Assembly: GCA_036489495.1 (NCBI GenBank)
Contig: DASXFR010000141.1
Coordinates: 1 to 14,663 of the forward strand
DNA from: DASZIT01 sp036489495
GTDB lineage: Bacteria > Actinomycetota > Acidimicrobiia > Acidimicrobiales > RAAP-2
Direction of reading: 5' to 3'
Length of the DNA stretch: 14,663 nt
Positions 12,435 to 14,663 of the stretch are shown in pieces (the first letter of the stretch is position 1; every line of letters begins with the position of its first letter). The notes under the pieces were generated by a model that was given only the letters and a program-made list of their open reading frames with translations, made no database searches and was not told the origin of the DNA. The position numbers and the translations under genes were made by a program.

Positions 12435-13868
12435 CTAGAGCTGCATCGCCTTGACTTCGAGGAACTCCTCCAAACCGAAGCTGCCGTACTCGCGTCCGTT
12501 ACCCGACTGCTTGTAACCGCCGAACGGCGCCATCGGGTTGAACCCGCCGCCATTCACCTCGATCTGGCCGGCGCGGAGCTGACGAGCCACGGCTTTGGCC
12601 CGCTCCGGATCCCCCGACCACACGCCACCGGCGAGGCCGTAGTCGGTGTCGTTGGCGATGTCGACGGCCTCTTCCTCGGTGTCATAGGGAATGATCGAGA
12701 GCACCGGCCCGAAGATCTCGTCCCGGGCGATGGTCATGTCCCGGGTGACGCCGCTGAACACGGTGGGGCGGACGAAGAAACCGACCGACAATCCCTCGGG
12801 TGCCTCTCCCCCACCGGTGAGAAGGGTCGCCCCCTCCCCCACGCCTTTGTCGATGAGGTTGCGAACCCGGTCGCGCTGGATGCCCGACACCAGGGGCCCG
12901 AGCCGGCTCGCCGGGTCGAAGGGATCGCCGGGGGTGAACGCCTCGGCGGCGGCAACCGCCAGCGTCTCCACCTCCGCCAGCCGTTCGCGGGGAACCAGCA
13001 TCCGGGTCAAGGCGCTGCAGGTCTGTCCGGAGTTGAGGAAGCACTTCTGCACCCCGTCGGGCACCGCCTTGGCCAGGTCGGCGTCGTCGAGGATGACGTT
13101 GGCCGACTTGCCGCCCAACTCGAGGGCCACCCGCTTGACGCTGGCCGATGCCAATTCCGAGACCCGCTTGCCGGCCCGGGTGGAGCCGGTGAACGACACC
13201 ATGTCGACGTCAGGATGGGCGGCGATCGCCTCTCCCACCACCGGTCCGACCCCGGAGACCAGATTGAAGACGCCGGCCGGAAGCCCGACCTGCTCGAAGA
13301 TCTCGGCCAGGACGAAGGCGTTCAACGGGGCTACCTCGCTGGGCTTGAGTACCACCGTGCATCCGGCGGCCAGCGCCGGCGCCACCTTGGCGGCGATCTG
13401 GTTCAGCGGGTAGTTCCACGGGGTGATGGCGCCGACCACCCCGATGGGCTCCCGCACGATCACCGAGTTCCCCGCCGTCTGCTCCCAGGTGAAGTCGGCG
13501 GCGACCTGGGCCATGGACGCGAAGGTCCCGATGGGCAACCCCATCTGCACCAGTTGCGACAGCACCAGGGGCATCCCGACTTCGTGGGCAATCAGGTTGG
13601 CCACCTCGTCCATCCGGGCGGTCAGTTCCTGGCTGACCCGGGTCAGGAGCTCGGTCCGTTCCTTCACCGGAGTCGCCGCCCACCCTGGGAACGCCGCCCG
13701 GGCAGCGCCCACCGCCAGGTCGACATCCTTGGGCGACCCTTCCGGAATGGTGCCCATCACTGCTTCGGTGGTGGAGTCGATGACATCCAGGGTGCCGGTG
13801 CCGGCGGACGGTACCCACTCCCCCCCGATGAACAAGCGGTCACGGACAATTGGTTGCGGATTACCCAC
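12435..13868 (-). CDS. NAD(P)-dependent aldehyde dehydrogenase
   Basis: The 477-residue protein is a normal-length member of the aldehyde dehydrogenase superfamily and would oxidise an aldehyde to its acid. It has the N-terminal FIGGEWVPS, ITPWNYPL at 148-155 (oxyanion Asn N152), KPSEVAP at 175-181, FTGSTRAGKRV at 226-236, the general base E250 in LELGGKSANVIL, and the nucleophile C284 in NSGQTCSALTRMLVP. DEIFGPVLSI and PFGGYKQSGNGRE close the fold. The GTG start at 13868 has GAGGGG 7 nt upstream. It is divergent from a TetR regulator, which probably controls it. The active site looks intact. The substrate is not evident; the family covers betaine, fatty and terpenoid or steroid-derived aldehydes. 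Confidence 0.93.
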   Translation of the reverse strand: MGNPQPIVRDRLFIGGEWVPSAGTGTLDVIDSTTEAVMGTIPEGSPKDVDLAVGAARAAFPGWAATPVKERTELLTRVSQELTARMDEVANLIAHEVGMPLVLSQLVQMGLPIGTFASMAQVAADFTWEQTAGNSVIVREPIGVVGAITPWNYPLNQIAAKVAPALAAGCTVVLKPSEVAPLNAFVLAEIFEQVGLPAGVFNLVSGVGPVVGEAIAAHPDVDMVSFTGSTRAGKRVSELASASVKRVALELGGKSANVILDDADLAKAVPDGVQKCFLNSGQTCSALTRMLVPRERLAEVETLAVAAAEAFTPGDPFDPASRLGPLVSGIQRDRVRNLIDKGVGEGATLLTGGGEAPEGLSVGFFVRPTVFSGVTRDMTIARDEIFGPVLSIIPYDTEEEAVDIANDTDYGLAGGVWSGDPERAKAVARQLRAGQIEVNGGGFNPMAPFGGYKQSGNGREYGSFGLEEFLEVKAMQL

Positions 13869-13958
13869 GGTGGTCCCCCTCGTCGAAGTGGCTTCGCCTC
13901 AGCATAGGCACGCGGCGTCGAACCCAGAATTCGCCGGGCCGGCGTCTCCCTCGCTCGA

Positions 13959-13987
13959 TTGCATAGGATTCGTTATATATGTAGTGT
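13959..13987 (+). promoter_or_regulatory. Candidate promoter of the TetR gene
   Basis: TTGCAT (13959-13964), a 17-bp spacer and TAGTGT (13982-13987) make a reasonable promoter. Transcription would start near 13994, leaving about 22 nt with an SD. The -10 region lies inside the inverted repeat at 13972-13999, which fits repression by the TetR product. The region is AT-rich compared with its surroundings. Confidence 0.45.
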
Positions 13988-13999
13988 CCAGTATGTAAC
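13972..13999. promoter_or_regulatory. Inverted repeat in the ALDH-TetR spacer, probable TetR operator
   Basis: GTTATATA (13972-13979) and TATGTAAC (13992-13999) are 8-bp arms with one mismatch around a 12-bp centre. A smaller imperfect palindrome, TAGTGTCCAGTA (13982-13993), lies inside. The site is between divergent genes and overlaps the likely TetR -10 box. TetR-family repressors typically bind such 20-30 bp symmetric sites. Binding is inferred. Confidence 0.5.
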
Positions 14000-14015
14000 T
14001 GACCCGAGGAGCAGG

Positions 14016-14663
14016 ATGGCCCAAACCCAAGCGGAGCGGAAGGCGGAGACCCGGGCGCGCCTGCTGGCGGCCGGAGCCGACCTCTTCGCTGACCGCGGCA
14101 TCGACGGAGTTTCCGTCGATGCCGTGGCGGAGGCGGCCGGACGGACCTCCGGCGCCGTCTATGCCCACTTCGGGAGCAAGCAAGGGCTGCTGTTGGCCGT
14201 GCTCGATGCCTGGAAGCAATCGGTCCTCACCGTGCTGTTCGCCGAGGTGGCCATCACCGACTCTCCTCTCGGACAGCTGGCCGCCGTGTGGGACAACATC
14301 GGCAACAATCCCGACACCGACTCCGACCGTTGGTCGCTGCTCGAGCACGAGCTGTGGCTGCGGGCCGCCCGGGACCCCGAAGTCGCCGATGCCCTCCGGG
14401 CCCGGAGTGCCGAAGCTCGCCGCCACAGCGGCCAGGAGCTGTCCCGATGGGCGTCGAAGGTCGGCGTCGACCCGGTCGCCGATCCCGATGAGCTGGCCAC
14501 ATTGGTCAAGGCCCTGCTCACCGGATTGGAGATGCAGCGCCGGATCGAACCTGACTCGGTGGACGGCGACCTCGCCGTCACCGGTCTGGCCGCCTTGATG
14601 GGCATGCCCCGCCCGTCCGTCGAAGGCCGCCCACCCGGCGCCCGCCGCCAGCGCGACAACCAG
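14016..14663 (+). CDS. TetR/AcrR-family transcriptional regulator (open at right edge)
   Basis: From ATG 14016 the frame stays open for 216 codons to the end of the window with no stop seen. The N-terminus is a classic TetR DNA-binding domain: TRARLLAAGADLFADRGIDG, then VSVDAVAEAAGRTSGAVYAHFGSKQGLLLAVLD, ending the helix-turn-helix at about residue 66. The rest is helical with a ligand-domain look, including WSLLEHELWLRAARDPEVADALR near 110-132. At 216 residues it is already full family length, so the stop is probably just beyond the window; the last 20 residues are Pro/Arg-rich. GAGGAG lies just upstream of the ATG. It is divergent from the aldehyde dehydrogenase gene and probably represses it and itself. 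The ligand is unknown. Confidence 0.9.
   Translation, partial: MAQTQAERKAETRARLLAAGADLFADRGIDGVSVDAVAEAAGRTSGAVYAHFGSKQGLLLAVLDAWKQSVLTVLFAEVAITDSPLGQLAAVWDNIGNNPDTDSDRWSLLEHELWLRAARDPEVADALRARSAEARRHSGQELSRWASKVGVDPVADPDELATLVKALLTGLEMQRRIEPDSVDGDLAVTGLAALMGMPRPSVEGRPPGARRQRDNQ

Noticed and set aside
1..14663. Mobile element, prophage or defence island
   Set aside because: No transposase, integrase, terminal inverted repeats, tRNA attachment site or toxin-antitoxin pair is visible; GC content and gene style look uniform apart from short promoter regions.

Overview
This window comes from a GC-rich actinobacterium. The evidence is a mycothiol-type cysteine ligase, an F420-dependent NADP reductase, and the gene order thrS - HIT - phosphatidylinositol synthase - acyltransferase - PimA, which matches the Mycobacterium tuberculosis block Rv2614c-Rv2610c. 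GTG and TTG starts are frequent, and several starts lack a Shine-Dalgarno (SD) sequence but have a TANNNT box 6-9 nt upstream, as in leaderless actinobacterial genes. The protein style (for example the AKASGT version of the CDP-alcohol motif) suggests a deep-branching class such as Acidimicrobiia. That placement is an inference, not a demonstrated assignment.

Layout. (1) 1-871: the 5' end of a leftward YceI-like gene and a divergent MarR regulator, separated by a 265-bp region rich in inverted and direct repeats. (2) 926-9694, all leftward: a compact run of eight genes, in transcription order npdG-like F420:NADP reductase, mshC-like ligase, thrS, HIT phosphorylase, pgsA (phosphatidylinositol synthase), patA-like acyltransferase, pimA, and an M48-type membrane protein with a disordered Gly-rich N-terminus. 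Spacings run from a 4-nt overlap to 117 bp. (3) 9760-10985, rightward: an InhA/FabI-type enoyl-ACP reductase and a small SnoaL/ketosteroid-isomerase-like protein. (4) 11031-12407, rightward: CobL (CbiE-CbiT fusion) of cobalamin synthesis. (5) 12435-13868, leftward: an aldehyde dehydrogenase, divergent from a TetR regulator (14016 to the window edge) across a repeat-bearing AT-rich promoter region.

How the genes fit together. The leftward run puts two inositol-based pathways side by side: mycothiol (cysteine joined to glucosaminyl-inositol by MshC) and the phosphatidylinositol mannosides (PI synthase, PimA, PatA). A cofactor reductase, a tRNA synthetase and an Ap4A-phosphorylase-like enzyme share the run. 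InhA/FabI across the divergent promoter adds fatty-acid elongation, so much of the window concerns the cell envelope and redox cofactors.

Most interesting points. The M48 homologue has lost the first zinc-binding His (QELVH in place of HExxH), which suggests a pseudo-protease fused to a low-complexity RNA-binding-like tail. The inositol/mycothiol gene cluster is notable. So are the well-formed operator-like repeats in the three divergent promoter regions. I see no CRISPR array, transposon, tRNA, rRNA or defence system; this looks like a core chromosomal region with small local oddities rather than a new mobile system.
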